From positions 1 to 6,153 of the forward strand of contig JAFGIT010000075.1 of the NCBI GenBank assembly GCA_016929465.1: a stretch of 6,153 nt of DNA, read 5' to 3'. Shown here in pieces: positions 6,084-6,153 of this stretch. This DNA comes from Candidatus Coatesiibacteriota bacterium. Lineage in GTDB: Bacteria; B130-G9. Position 1 is the first letter of the stretch; every line of letters starts with the position of its first letter. The translations under genes were made by a program, and so were the position numbers. The notes under the pieces are model-generated. The model saw only the letters and a program-made list of their open reading frames with translations. It was not told the origin of the DNA and searched no databases.

Positions 6084-6153
6084 ATCTGAACTAATTTTTT
6101 AACTAATGGAGAATGCCAAAATAAACGCGGCCGCGAGAATGCTACCTTATCAC
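6084..6153 (-). promoter_or_regulatory. Upstream region of the operon with a TATA-like element (6118-6125)
   Basis: This is the only sizeable non-coding stretch. Read on the minus strand it holds TTTATTTT at 6125-6118, a passable archaeal TATA box, and a second AT-rich tract (TTAAAAAATTAG, 6102-6091). If the first is used, transcription would begin near 6095-6099, leaving a leader of about a dozen bases before the TTG start with no Shine-Dalgarno. A bacterial -35/-10 pair is not evident. No coding region is recognisable here, and whatever gene lies upstream is outside the window. Confidence 0.4.
6109..6142. repeat. 8-bp direct repeat GAGAATGC flanking the TATA-like element
   Basis: The plus strand carries GAGAATGC at 6109-6116 and again at 6135-6142, 26 bases apart start to start. 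The TATA-like TTTATTTT lies between the copies. An exact 8-base repeat is not expected by chance in only 70 bases (rough odds a few percent), so it may be a pair of regulator half-sites, but nothing identifies the regulator. Confidence 0.35.

Noticed and set aside
6126-6135. Perfect 10-base palindrome CGCGGCCGCG, containing a NotI site, near the right edge
   Set aside because: A short GC-only palindrome can occur by chance in a GC-rich genome, has no loop for a terminator and no vector-like sequence around it. It is not evidence of a cloning junction by itself.

Overview
The window holds four consecutive minus-strand genes that read from right to left and almost fill it: only 5 bases lie between the first and second genes, and the next two junctions overlap by 1 and 4 bases. 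They form one tightly coupled operon encoding a flavin and iron-sulfur redox system. The last gene runs off the left edge. The only non-coding DNA is the 5-base gap and about 70 bases at the right end, which is the probable promoter region. I see no RNA genes, transposons or CRISPR array.

In order of transcription: (1) 6083-3795, a GltD-like NAD(P)H/FAD oxidoreductase fused to extra ferredoxin-type [4Fe-4S] domains and a C-terminal MvhD/FlpD-like domain; (2) 3789-2926, an HdrB-like protein with two CCG domains; (3) 2926-851, a [2Fe-2S]-FAD-2x[4Fe-4S]-BFD protein built like a fusion of HcnA and HcnB (the alpha subunit type of opine, proline and HCN-forming dehydrogenases); (4) 854 to beyond base 1, a DAO-family flavoprotein like HcnC, the sarcosine oxidase beta subunit and the dye-linked proline dehydrogenase beta subunit.

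My inference is that genes 3 and 4 are the dehydrogenase that oxidises an amino acid, imino acid or similar C-N (possibly hydroxy-acid) substrate. Electrons would pass through the [2Fe-2S] and [4Fe-4S] centres to the HdrB-like subunit and the GltD-MvhD fusion, which could connect them to NAD(P)(H), ferredoxin or a disulfide/quinone-type acceptor. HdrA and HdrC are absent here, and the GltD-MvhD fusion seems to stand in for HdrA plus MvhD. The substrate and direction cannot be read from the sequence.

The organism is most likely an anaerobe, because almost every protein is rich in Fe-S clusters and uses Hdr/Mvh-type modules. Frequent AGG arginine and ATA isoleucine codons, a TTG start without an obvious Shine-Dalgarno, and an AT-rich TATA-like element in a moderately GC-rich genome lean towards an archaeon (a euryarchaeal or Thermoplasmatota-like lineage). 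An anaerobic syntrophic or sulfate-reducing bacterium is not excluded.
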